Source of the DNA: JAABTL01 sp964465355
GTDB lineage: Bacteria > Deinococcota > Deinococci > Deinococcales > Trueperaceae
Assembly (NCBI GenBank): GCA_964465355.1
Contig: CAYXJZ010000069.1
Coordinates: forward strand, 1-18,691
Reading direction: 5' to 3'
Length of the DNA: 18,691 nt
Shown: positions 7,172 through 14,084 of the stretch, one piece after another
Position numbering within the stretch: position 1 is the first letter of the stretch
How the letters are laid out: each line of letters opens with the position of its first letter
Notes under the pieces: generated by a model
The model's input: only the letters and a program-made list of their open reading frames with translations
The model's database searches: none
What the model was told of the DNA's origin: nothing
Translations under genes and position numbers: made by a program

Positions 7172-7800
7172 CGGAGCACAGCCCCAAGTCCCGCGCCTCA
7201 TGGGTGCTGGCCACCCACAACCATGGCAAGGTGCGCGAGTTCCAGGCTGCCCTGGGTGACACGATCCGCCTCGAGGCCGCCTCCCGCCTCGGCCTGCTCG
7301 GCTTCCCGCCGGAGACCGGCGAGAACTACGAGGAGAACGCCCTGATCAAGGCCGGCCATGCTGCCGCCACCCTCGGGCTTGTGGCCATGGCCGACGACAG
7401 CGGCCTGGAGGTGGAGGCGCTAGGTGGCGCTCCGGGCGTGTGGTCGGCGCGTTTCGGCGGACCAGGACTGGGTGACGGGGAGCGCATCGCCCATCTGTTG
7501 CAGCAGATGAAGCACGTGCCAAGGGAGGCTCGCCGGGCCAGCTTCAGGTCGGTGGTCATGGTGGCGGCCCCTTCCGGCGCCATCGCCAGCTTCGAGGGCG
7601 TATGCCACGGCACCATCCTCTTCGGGCCACGCGGCGACCTGGGCTTCGGCTACGACCCTGTTTTCCTCTCGGACGAGCTGGGCATGACCTTCGCAGAGGC
7701 CGACCTGGCGGAGAAGCAGCGTGTCAGCCACAGGGGCAAGGCCCTGGCCAAGCTGCGCGCCTGGCTGGCGACGAACCATGCAAGTCCTTTTCTCACGTAG
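7168..7800 (+). CDS. rdgB: XTP/dITP diphosphatase (non-canonical purine NTP pyrophosphatase)
   Basis: A 210-residue house-cleaning enzyme of the RdgB/HAM1 family that hydrolyses dITP, XTP and ITP to monophosphate and pyrophosphate, keeping deaminated purines out of DNA and RNA. Motifs are 'ATHNHGKVREF' (15-25), 'ETGENYEENALIKA' (49-62), 'ADDSGLEVEALGGAPG' (75-90, metal-binding and catalytic acid region), 'FGYDPVFL' (160-167) and 'AEKQRVSHRGKAL' (181-193). The length is normal. It starts within rph by a 4-nt ATGA overlap and has a strong Shine-Dalgarno. It is the last gene of the murI-rph-rdgB cluster; its TAG stop is part of a -10-like TAGAAT box. Confidence 0.96.
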   Translation: MTEHSPKSRASWVLATHNHGKVREFQAALGDTIRLEAASRLGLLGFPPETGENYEENALIKAGHAAATLGLVAMADDSGLEVEALGGAPGVWSARFGGPGLGDGERIAHLLQQMKHVPREARRASFRSVVMVAAPSGAIASFEGVCHGTILFGPRGDLGFGYDPVFLSDELGMTFAEADLAEKQRVSHRGKALAKLRAWLATNHASPFLT

Positions 7801-7803
7801 AAT
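7798..7803 (+). promoter_or_regulatory. -10 box (TAGAAT) overlapping the rdgB stop codon
   Basis: TAGAAT (5/6 to consensus) begins on the rdgB stop codon and ends exactly 6 nt before an ATG at 7810, the leaderless spacing seen elsewhere in the window. It could drive the downstream exported TPR gene, with a short leaderless ORF at the start of the transcript. No -35 is evident. Confidence 0.4.
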
Positions 7804-7809
7804 GGATGC

Positions 7810-7854
7810 ATGCTGGGAGCAGACGGTGCCCTGCGCGCCGAGGCCGTCGCCTGA
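7810..7854 (+). CDS. possible 14-codon leaderless leader ORF
   Basis: ATG 7810 to TGA 7852-7854 encodes MLGADGALRAEAVA. The only support is a good -10 box at the exact leaderless distance. No homology is known to me and there are no runs of regulatory codons. It may be a leader peptide for the TPR gene 88 nt downstream or a chance ORF; the latter cannot be excluded. Confidence 0.2.
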   Translation: MLGADGALRAEAVA

Positions 7855-7864
7855 CCTCCTCGAT

Positions 7865-7892
7865 CCGGGATCGTCCCGGGCGACGCTAGCCT
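7865..7892 (+). promoter_or_regulatory. hairpin and second -10-like box before the exported TPR gene
   Basis: A short hairpin (TCCGGGA-TCG-TCCCGGG, 7865-7881, last pair a G-U) is followed by TAGCCT (7887-7892). If TAGCCT is a -10 box, the transcript has a ~40-nt leader ending in AGGAGG (7932-7937) 4 nt before ATG 7942. Unlike most genes here, this one is therefore built for Shine-Dalgarno initiation. Confidence 0.35.
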
Positions 7893-7941
7893 GAGGCAGG
7901 CCGACGAGTCCCGCCTCGTTCCACACGACCCAGGAGGCCCC

Positions 7942-8850
7942 ATGACCCCCGTTCTTCACCGATCGCGCACCATCATCGCCAGCGCCTTGCTGGCCGTCGC
8001 TCTCACCTTCGGCAGCGCCGTCCTTGCCCAGAGCACCCTGCCGCAAGCAGCGGAAGAGGCCCTGGTGGAAGGCGAGCTGCTCGTCACCGAAGCCTTGGCC
8101 ACCTACCCTAGCCAGTACCCGGATCGACCGCTGTGGCAGGCGGCCTTCGAGGCCGGCCGACGTGCCGCCGGCCTGGCCCCCGACCGGCTGGAACCCGTGC
8201 ACTTCCTGGCCAGGGCCTACACCCTGAGCCACTGGATCGGGCCGGCCTGGTCCACCTGGGAGGACTACCTCCGCCGCGGTGGTGTGCTGAACGCCGACGA
8301 CCAGGACCTGGTCGCCAGCGTCGGCAAGGAGCTGGGCTACGGCGCCTACGAACGCGGCGACGTCGCCGGCGCCTTGCAGTACTACCTGCGCGTCACCGAC
8401 CTCGTGCCGCAGGACGCCGAGGCCCACATCTGGGCCGGCCGCATCCTGGTCGAGAACGAACGGCCCGCCGAGTCCATCCCCTTCTGGGAGCAGGCCACCC
8501 GACTCGACCCTAGCGACGACCGCTCCGCCTACTTCCTCGACCTCGCCCGCGAGCAGTCCCGCTGGGGCAGCGCCCCGGTGAACGTCTTCCGTGAAGGCGT
8601 GAACCTCTACGAGGCCGGCCAGCCCACCGAGGCCTCCGAGCGCTTCGCCCGCGCCGTGCTGCTCAACCCCGACTACCCGACCGCATGGGCCTGGTTGGGC
8701 CGCGTGGCCTTCGAGGCAGGCAACTACGCCGACGCAGGCACCTACTACGCCAACGCCGTGCGTCTCGAGCCAGGCAACGAGACCTACCGCTACTTCCTGA
8801 ACGAGGCAGGCAGGCTGGCCGGTGGCGCGCCAGTCGACGACGAGGACTGA
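7942..8850 (+). CDS. exported tetratricopeptide-repeat protein
   Basis: A 302-residue protein with a classical Sec signal peptide: basic n-region (HRSR), hydrophobic core 'TIIASALLAVALTFGSAV' and predicted cleavage after 'VLA' (residue ~29, before QS). The mature part is TPR-like helical repeats, clearest at about 125-158 ('GAYERGDVAGALQYYLRVTD'), 160-190 ('AHIWAGRILVENERPAESI'), 213-245 ('NLYEAGQPTEASERFARAV') and 248-280 ('AWLGRVAFEAGNYADAGTYY'). It is probably a periplasmic scaffold; the partner is unknown. A perfect AGGAGG lies 4 nt before the ATG, and a strong hairpin terminator follows 24 nt past the stop. It is unrelated in sequence to the TPR gene at 1193 beyond the repeat type. Confidence 0.88.
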   Translation: MTPVLHRSRTIIASALLAVALTFGSAVLAQSTLPQAAEEALVEGELLVTEALATYPSQYPDRPLWQAAFEAGRRAAGLAPDRLEPVHFLARAYTLSHWIGPAWSTWEDYLRRGGVLNADDQDLVASVGKELGYGAYERGDVAGALQYYLRVTDLVPQDAEAHIWAGRILVENERPAESIPFWEQATRLDPSDDRSAYFLDLAREQSRWGSAPVNVFREGVNLYEAGQPTEASERFARAVLLNPDYPTAWAWLGRVAFEAGNYADAGTYYANAVRLEPGNETYRYFLNEAGRLAGGAPVDDED

Positions 8851-8874
8851 AGCCCTAGCTCAGCCCTCATCCTT

Positions 8875-8912
8875 GGCGGACCGTGGCGATGGCCACGGTC
8901 CGCCTGTCTTTC
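8875..8912 (+). terminator. strong rho-independent terminator
   Basis: A perfect 13-bp GC-rich stem (GGCGGACCGTGGC / GCCACGGTCCGCC, 8875-8904) with a GATG loop is followed by TGTCTTTCT. It lies between convergent genes. The T-rich side faces the + strand, so it mainly ends the exported TPR gene. Confidence 0.85.
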
Positions 8913-8930
8913 TGCACGACTGACTTCGTA

Positions 8931-9959
8931 TCAGAGCTGCACCGACACCCTGGCCGACTGGCCGAGCAGGTGCACGGTGTCGGAGAAGCGAACGACCTTG
9001 GCCTGGTAGCCCATGGCCACGGTGTGGGTGCGCGCGCCTTCCTTGAAGAACTTGACACCGCGTAGGAAGTCGCCGTCGGTGATGCCGGTGGCGCTGAAGA
9101 CGATCTGCTGGCCCGGCGCCAGCTCGTGGGTGCGGTAGACCTTGTCGAGGCTGACGCCTACGGCATCGAGCCGCGCGCGCTCGGCGTCGTTGCGGGGCTT
9201 GAAGCGTCCTTGGATCTCGCCGCCAAGGCACTTCATGGCCGCCGCCGCCAGCACGCCCTCCGGCGCGCCGCCCACCCCCATGACGGCGTGCACGTTGGTG
9301 CCACGCATGGCCGCCGACAGGGCGGCGATGACGTCACCGTCGCCGATGAGCTTCACGCGCGCGCCGGTGGCCCGCACCTGGGCCAGCAGCTCGGCGTGGC
9401 GTGGGCGGTCGAGGATGACCACCGTCAGGTCCTCGATGGCGCGATCGAGGGCCTGCGCAAGGCTGGCCACGTTGGCGGCCACCGGCCAGTCGAGGCCCAC
9501 CTTGCCGGCGGCAGGCGGCGGCACGATCAGCTTCTCCATGTAGGTGTCAGGCGCCTTGAAGAGGCCGCCCGGCTCCGACATGGCGATGACGGCCACCGAG
9601 TTGTTGACCATCCGGGCGGTGATGTCGGTGCCTTCCACCGGGTCGACGGCGATGTCGACCGGGATGGCGCCTTGGCCACCCAGACCGACGCGCTCGCCGA
9701 TGTAGAGCATGGGCGCCTCGTCGCGCTCACCCTCGCCGATGACGATCTCGCCGTCGATCTCCAGCTCGTTGAGCACGAGCCGCATGGCGTCGGTGCCGGC
9801 CTGGTCGACCAGGTCGGGGTCGCCTTTGCCTGCCACACGGGCGGCCGCGATCGCCGCCTGCTCGGTCACGCGCACCGTGTCGAGGACCAGCGCGCGCTCC
9901 AGGTTCTGGGTACTGCCGGTGCCCCGTGCCGGCATCTTCGCTTGTGGTTCCTTGGACAT
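8931..9959 (-). CDS. glpX: fructose-1,6-bisphosphatase class II
   Basis: A 342-residue gluconeogenic enzyme that removes the 1-phosphate from fructose 1,6-bisphosphate; cytoplasmic and metal-dependent. GlpX motifs seen are 'GTDAMRLVLNELEIDGEI' (55-72), 'GEGERDEAPML' (75-85), 'DIAVDPVEGT' (102-111, metal-binding D and E), and 'GVGGAPEGVLAAAAMKCLGG'. Length is normal. The chosen start ATG 9959 ('MSKEPQAK') excludes a 19-residue in-frame extension to 10016 rich in Ala/Pro. Upstream, minus-strand TGCCAGGATGGACCC can be read either as AGGA 7 nt before ATG or as a weak extended -10 (CAGGAT) 6 nt before it. It follows hisIE by 82 nt and may be co-transcribed. Confidence 0.95.
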   Translation of the reverse strand: MSKEPQAKMPARGTGSTQNLERALVLDTVRVTEQAAIAAARVAGKGDPDLVDQAGTDAMRLVLNELEIDGEIVIGEGERDEAPMLYIGERVGLGGQGAIPVDIAVDPVEGTDITARMVNNSVAVIAMSEPGGLFKAPDTYMEKLIVPPPAAGKVGLDWPVAANVASLAQALDRAIEDLTVVILDRPRHAELLAQVRATGARVKLIGDGDVIAALSAAMRGTNVHAVMGVGGAPEGVLAAAAMKCLGGEIQGRFKPRNDAERARLDAVGVSLDKVYRTHELAPGQQIVFSATGITDGDFLRGVKFFKEGARTHTVAMGYQAKVVRFSDTVHLLGQSARVSVQL

Positions 9960-10023
9960 GGGTCCATCCTGGCACGCAGGGACCGTCGCGGCGGGCGCAG
10001 TTGCCCTGTCTACCAACGCGCGG

Positions 10024-10038
10024 GGCCCGGATCGGGCC
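10024..10038 (-). terminator. hairpin between hisIE and glpX
   Basis: GGCCCG-GAT-CGGGCC is a perfect 6-bp stem just after the hisIE stop, next to a second small dyad (GGCCTG-AA-CAGGCC, 10037-10050) that overlaps the stop codon. There is no T-tract on the minus strand, so it is at best a weak terminator or an mRNA stabiliser separating the his genes from glpX. Confidence 0.35.
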
Positions 10039-10041
10039 TGT

Positions 10042-10716
10042 TCAGGCCTCGTTGCTGCGCTCGGCGTGTCGGCGCCATAGCTCTTCGGTCACCTGCTGCA
10101 AGCCCAGCCCGCGCAGACGCAGCAGCACCGTGAGATGGAAGAGCAGGTCGGCCGCCTCGCCCACCAGCTCGTCGTCCTGCTGCTGCAAGGCGGCCACCAC
10201 CGTCTCGCCGGCCTCCTCCACCACCTTCTGCGCCACGTAGCCGACCCCACGCTCGGCCAGTCTGGCCACGTAGGAGCCTTCCGGCAGCTCACGCAACCGT
10301 TGGTCCACCACCGTCTGCAGCAAGGCCATGACGCTGCCTGCGCTGCGCGGCGCCGCCGAGCCCACCACCCGGTAGAAGCAGCTCCGTTCCCCCGTGTGGC
10401 AGGCCGGACCGGCCGGATCGACCCGGTAGAGCAGGGCGTCGGCGTCGCAGTCGTACCTCAGCTCCCGCAGGCGCTGCACGTGGCCGGAGCTGGCACCCTT
10501 GTGCCACAGCTCGTTGCGCGAGCGGCTCCAGTAGTAGGCCTCCCCGCTCTCCACGGTGCGTCGCAGGGCCAGCTCGTTGGCGTAGGCCAGGGTCAGCACC
10601 TCGCCAGAGGCTGCGTCCTGGCAGATCACCGGCACCAGGCCGTCGGCGCCCCAGCGGATGGCGTCCAGCAGCTGCTGCAGGCTCGCGCCCTCGTTCGCGG
10701 TCGAAGGCGTGCTCAT
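10042..10716 (-). CDS. hisI: bifunctional phosphoribosyl-AMP cyclohydrolase / phosphoribosyl-ATP pyrophosphatase
   Basis: A 224-residue HisIE fusion catalysing steps 2 and 3 of histidine synthesis. The N-terminal cyclohydrolase domain (about 18-118) has 'VPVICQDAASGEVLTLAY' (28-45), 'YYWSRSRNELWHKG' (61-74), the metal-binding 'YDCDADA' (88-94) and 'GPACHTGERSCF' (103-114), so D89/C90/D91/D93 and C106/C113 are in place. The C-terminal pyrophosphatase domain (about 128-220) has 'LPEGSYVARL' (144-153), 'KVVEEAGETVVAA' (164-176) and the acidic 'ELVGEAADLLFHL' (183-195). The start ATG 10716 overlaps the stop of the upstream PLP enzyme gene by ATGA, so translation is probably coupled. A weak GGTGG precedes it. 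Confidence 0.95.
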   Translation of the reverse strand: MSTPSTANEGASLQQLLDAIRWGADGLVPVICQDAASGEVLTLAYANELALRRTVESGEAYYWSRSRNELWHKGASSGHVQRLRELRYDCDADALLYRVDPAGPACHTGERSCFYRVVGSAAPRSAGSVMALLQTVVDQRLRELPEGSYVARLAERGVGYVAQKVVEEAGETVVAALQQQDDELVGEAADLLFHLTVLLRLRGLGLQQVTEELWRRHAERSNEA

Positions 10717-11906
10717 GGGTCCACCATCGCGTCGAGGGCGTGGCGCAGGTCGTCGATCAGGTCGTCGGGGTGCTCCAGCCCAACCGACACGCGCAGCAGG
10801 TCGTCCGGGGTGCTGCTGCCCGGTGGCTCCACCGAGGCGCGATGCTCGATCAGGCTCTCCACCGAGCCGAGGCTGGTGGCCCTGGTGAAGAGCTGCAGGC
10901 CGGACTTGAGTCGCATCGCCCCTTCCCTGCCCCCGCGCACCCGGAAGCTGAGCATGCCGCCGAAGGTGGCCATCTGCCGAGCCGCCACATCGTGTCCCGG
11001 ATGGCCGGGCAGGCCAGGGTAGAGCACCTGCAGCACCGCCGGATGCCTGCTCAGGAAGCCAGCCACCGCTTCGGCGCCGCGTGCGTGGGCGGCCAGGCGC
11101 ACGGCCAGGGTGCGCAGGCCGCGCAGGGTGAGGAAGCAGTCGAAGGGCGCCGCCACGCCGCCCTCCAGGCGCTGGACGTCACGGATGGCGGGCCATGGGT
11201 CGAAGCCTGGGTGGACGCTCGGCGCAGCCACCACCACGCCGCCAAGCACGTCGCTGTGGCCGGAGAGGTACTTGGTGGTGGAGTGCACCACCAGGTCGGC
11301 GCCAAGCGCGAAGCCCGGCTGCCAAGGCGGCGGCGTCCAGGTGGCGTCGAGGGCGACGACCAGGGGTTCTGCGCCCTCCGCCTCGGCACGGCGAGCCACC
11401 GCGACGAGGGCGGCGATGTCGCTGACCTTGAGCAGGGGGTTCGACGGCGTCTCGATCCACAGCAGCCGGGTGCGCGGCTGCAGCGCTGCGGCCACCAGCT
11501 CGGGTCGGCTCATGTCCACGGCGCTGAAGGCCAGGCCGGCCGGCCCAAGGACCTTCTCCAGCAGGCTGCGCAGGCCGTGGTACATGTCGTCGGGCACCAG
11601 CACGTGCGAGCCGGCAGGCAGGCTGCGGAACACCGCCGATGCGGCCATGGAACCTGAGGCGAAGGCGGCCGCCTCACGCCCGCCCTCCAGCAAGGCCAGC
11701 GCCTGCTCGAGGTCGTCGCGGGTGGGGTTGTGGCTGCGGCTGTAGACGAAGCCACGGCTGTAGCCCTGCTCCTCGTCACGCTCGAAGGTGGTGGCCAGGT
11801 GGATGGGCGGCACCACGGCGCCTGTGCGCTCGTCTGGGCTCAGGCCAAGATGCACGGCCAGGGTCTCGGGCCGGTAGGCCCGCTTGGGACGTTCAGGTCC
11901 AGCCAT
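10713..11906 (-). CDS. trans-sulfuration family PLP enzyme (cystathionine gamma-synthase/lyase type)
   Basis: A 397-residue member of the Cys/Met metabolism PLP-dependent family. Motifs are 'YSRSHNPTRDDLE' (55-67, phosphate/substrate Arg), 'FASGSMAA' (82-89), 'DDMYHGLR' (106-113, the ring-stacking Tyr Y109), 'LDATW' (186-190, pyridine-nitrogen Asp D187), the Schiff-base lysine K212 in 'VVHSTTKYLSGHSDVLGG', and 'SLGSVESLIEHRASVEPPGS'. The usual VDNT motif reads LDAT, with Asn replaced by Ala. Sequence cannot separate gamma-synthase, gamma-lyase, beta-lyase or O-acylhomoserine sulfhydrylase. It starts 1 nt after the hisF stop with a Shine-Dalgarno (GGAG, 6 nt spacing) and its stop overlaps hisIE, so it is embedded in a histidine gene cluster. 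Confidence 0.88.
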   Translation of the reverse strand: MAGPERPKRAYRPETLAVHLGLSPDERTGAVVPPIHLATTFERDEEQGYSRGFVYSRSHNPTRDDLEQALALLEGGREAAAFASGSMAASAVFRSLPAGSHVLVPDDMYHGLRSLLEKVLGPAGLAFSAVDMSRPELVAAALQPRTRLLWIETPSNPLLKVSDIAALVAVARRAEAEGAEPLVVALDATWTPPPWQPGFALGADLVVHSTTKYLSGHSDVLGGVVVAAPSVHPGFDPWPAIRDVQRLEGGVAAPFDCFLTLRGLRTLAVRLAAHARGAEAVAGFLSRHPAVLQVLYPGLPGHPGHDVAARQMATFGGMLSFRVRGGREGAMRLKSGLQLFTRATSLGSVESLIEHRASVEPPGSSTPDDLLRVSVGLEHPDDLIDDLRHALDAMVDP

Positions 11907-11907
11907 C

Positions 11908-12705
11908 TCAGTCTCCCCCTGCCGTCAGCCGCACCGGAACGCCTGCGGCAGCCAGGTAACGCTTCACCTCTGGCACCCGCAGCTCCATGCGGTGGAAGAT
12001 GCCGGCTGCGAGAGCAGCATCGGCTTCGCCCTCCACCAGCACCGCACGCATGTGCTCGGCCGAGCCGGCACCGCCAGAGGCCACCAGCGGCAGGTCGACC
12101 GCCCTTGCCACCGCCCGGTTGGCCGCCAGGTCATAGCCGCTGCCCATGCCGTCGCCGTCGATGCTGTTGAGCACGATCTCGCCGGCGCCGAGTCGCTGGC
12201 CCTGCTCCGCCCAGGCCAACAGGTCCATGCCGGTGTCGCGCCTGCCGCCGGCCACGAACACGCCCCAGCCGCCGTCAGGACGCCGCTTGGCGTCGATGGA
12301 CAGCACCACCGCCTGCGCGCCGTAGTGCTCAGATGCCGCGCGCAGCAGGTCGGGATCGGCCACCGCGCCCGAGTTGATCGACACCTTGTCGGCACCGGCC
12401 TCGAACAGCGCCTTGACGTCCTGCAACGTGCGCACCCCGCCGCCAACGGTCAGCGGCATGAAGCAGCGCTCGGCCACCTGCTCGATCAAGGACAGCATGG
12501 TGCTGCGGCCGTGGGCGGTGGCGGTGATGTCGTAGAACACCAGCTCGTCCGCGCCCTCGGTGTCGTAGTACAGCGCCAACTCCACCGGATCGCCGACGTC
12601 GCTCAACTCACCGGCCTCGGCCTTGCCGAACTGCATGCCGCGGGTGACGCGGCCATCGTGGACGTCGAGACAGGGGACGATGCGCTTGGCCAACACGCCC
12701 GCCAT
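11908..12705 (-). CDS. hisF: imidazole glycerol phosphate synthase cyclase subunit
   Basis: A 265-residue (beta/alpha)8 barrel that, with glutaminase HisH, closes the imidazole ring and releases AICAR in histidine synthesis. Seen are 'KRIVPCLDVHDGRV' with catalytic D14, 'VLSIDAK' with catalytic D138, the phosphate-binding 'LTVGGGVRTLQDV' (85-97) and 'DKVSINSGAV' (106-115). Loop 1 ('GMQFGKAEAGELSDVGDP') is about five residues longer than in Thermus-type HisF, resembling Deinococcus proteins, as does 'VFYDITAT'. The frame stays open far upstream (to 13542), but ATG 12705 ('MAGVLAKR') is the family start, 20 nt past the preceding gene's stop. No Shine-Dalgarno is visible. hisH is not in the window. 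Confidence 0.96.
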   Translation of the reverse strand: MAGVLAKRIVPCLDVHDGRVTRGMQFGKAEAGELSDVGDPVELALYYDTEGADELVFYDITATAHGRSTMLSLIEQVAERCFMPLTVGGGVRTLQDVKALFEAGADKVSINSGAVADPDLLRAASEHYGAQAVVLSIDAKRRPDGGWGVFVAGGRRDTGMDLLAWAEQGQRLGAGEIVLNSIDGDGMGSGYDLAANRAVARAVDLPLVASGGAGSAEHMRAVLVEGEADAALAAGIFHRMELRVPEVKRYLAAAGVPVRLTAGGD

Positions 12706-12725
12706 GGTAACGGCTGCAGCCTTCG

Positions 12726-14006
12726 TCAGCGCGACAGCAACGACAGCATCTCGACGTGGTGGGTGTGCGGCTGGAAGTCGTACGGCTGCCAGCGCTGCAG
12801 CCGGAAGCCGCCTGCTTGCAGGTCGGCCACGTCCCGCGCCCAGGTGGCCGGGTCGCAACTGACGTAGATGACATGGCGCACCTGGCTCTGCGCGATGACC
12901 TTCCTGGTGGCGGAAGCCAGACCGGCACGAGGCGGATCGACGCTGAGCAGGTCGACATCGTCGGGGAGGCTGAGATGCTTGGCATCTAGCCGGATGTGCT
13001 CGATGTTGCCAAGGCCGGCCCGCTGGGCGTCGGCCCGGCCGCGGTCCACCGCGCCGTGGTCGATCTCCGCTGCCGTGACCAGCTCGCTCGTCGCGGCCAG
13101 GTGCATGCCGATGACCCCGCTGCCGGCGTAGAGGTCGAGGGCATGGCGCGCAGGCGGCGCCCAGCTGCTCAGCTCGCTGAAGAGCTCGCTGGCAGCTGCC
13201 GGGTTGGGCTGCGCGAAGGAGGTGGCAGTGAGGCCAAGCTCGAAGCGACCGTAGCGCTGGCGCAGGCCACGAGCCCCGGCCAAGCGCTGCGTCCCGCTGC
13301 GGAAGCGGCCCCGCGGATCGTATGCGGCCATGGCCACACCGTGCACGCCTGCGGCCACCAGCTCGTGGGCGGCGTCCTGCAGAGCCTTGGCCGGTGACTC
13401 GCTGATCAGCGCGAGCAGCGCCTCGCCGTCGTCGTTGCCGCGCATGGCCACCTCGACCACCCCTTCGGGCAGGCTGACGGTGCGTACCGCCTGCCAGGCG
13501 GCCTGCAAGGCGGCGTTGGCCGTTGGGTCCTCCTCCAGCCACATGGGTTGGTGGCCGCCTCGTCGGCGGTAGCCGAGGCGTGTGGGATGGATGGCAGGCT
13601 GGGCAGCTTCGCTGCCGACGACGGGCTGGACGGCGTTCCGGTAGCCCCAGGTCTGGGGGGAAGGCCGCAGCGGCGGCAGCTCGCCTGGGCCTGTCACCCC
13701 CGATCTCCGGGCGGCGTCGAGCACGACCTCGTGCTTCCAGGCCAGCTGTGCGGCCAGGGTCAGGTGCCCCAGGTCGAGGCCCGGGTGGTCGGGGGCATCG
13801 ACCCGATCAGGGCTGGGCTCCAGCACCTGCTCCACCTCGCCGAAGTGGACACCCTTGCGGCGCTCGACCCGAGCCAGCACCAGCTCGCCCGGGATGGCCC
13901 CGCTGAGGAGCACGAGCGGACCGCCACCCGCGCTGGCCTCGGCCACCGCCAAGCCGCCGTGGACGGGTCTGAGTACGCGCAGTTCGATGTTGTCGGAGGG
14001 GTCCAT
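12726..14006 (-). CDS. RNA m5U methyltransferase family protein (TrmA/RlmD-like) lacking the Fe-S cysteines
   Basis: A 426-residue SAM-dependent enzyme predicted to make 5-methyluridine in tRNA or rRNA. Residues 5-66 look like a TRAM RNA-binding domain. The methyltransferase part has 'SFAQPNP' (263-269), SAM motif 'DLYAGSGVIG' (291-300), 'VDPPRAG' (356-362), catalytic nucleophile C384 in 'YVSCDPATWARD', and general base E419 in 'THHVEMLSLL'. Many RlmD/RumA relatives carry a CxxxxxCGGC 4Fe-4S cluster after the TRAM domain; the equivalent stretch here ('APDHPGLDLGHLTLAAQLAWK', 71 on) has no cysteine, and C384 is the only cysteine I find. It is the likely first gene of the his cluster and has a TAGGCT -10 box. 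The target (tRNA U54 or an rRNA uridine) is not decidable. Confidence 0.9.
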   Translation of the reverse strand: MDPSDNIELRVLRPVHGGLAVAEASAGGGPLVLLSGAIPGELVLARVERRKGVHFGEVEQVLEPSPDRVDAPDHPGLDLGHLTLAAQLAWKHEVVLDAARRSGVTGPGELPPLRPSPQTWGYRNAVQPVVGSEAAQPAIHPTRLGYRRRGGHQPMWLEEDPTANAALQAAWQAVRTVSLPEGVVEVAMRGNDDGEALLALISESPAKALQDAAHELVAAGVHGVAMAAYDPRGRFRSGTQRLAGARGLRQRYGRFELGLTATSFAQPNPAAASELFSELSSWAPPARHALDLYAGSGVIGMHLAATSELVTAAEIDHGAVDRGRADAQRAGLGNIEHIRLDAKHLSLPDDVDLLSVDPPRAGLASATRKVIAQSQVRHVIYVSCDPATWARDVADLQAGGFRLQRWQPYDFQPHTHHVEMLSLLSR

Positions 14007-14015
14007 GGGCCTGGC

Positions 14016-14021
14016 AGCCTA
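14016..14021 (-). promoter_or_regulatory. -10 box (TAGGCT) of the minus-strand methyltransferase/his cluster
   Basis: On the minus strand TAGGCT ends 9 nt before ATG 14006, again with no Shine-Dalgarno between. With the + strand promoter at 14070-14078 it makes a 78-nt divergent promoter region (14007-14084). Confidence 0.45.
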
Positions 14022-14069
14022 CCGCGAGCCGGGTTGGGACTTCCGGCATCCGGCCCTCATCGGACTCGG

Positions 14070-14078
14070 TGCTAAAGT
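14070..14078 (+). promoter_or_regulatory. extended -10 promoter (TGc-TAAAGT)
   Basis: TGCTAAAGT ends exactly 6 nt before ATG 14085, so the transcript should begin at the start codon. There is no -35 and no Shine-Dalgarno. Confidence 0.55.
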
Positions 14079-14084
14079 GCTGCC

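Noticed and set aside
12706..13542. In-frame N-terminal extension of hisF giving 544 residues
   Set aside because: It lies over the methyltransferase gene, has Arg/Ala/Gly-rich composition without homology, and HisF proteins start at the ATG at 12705.
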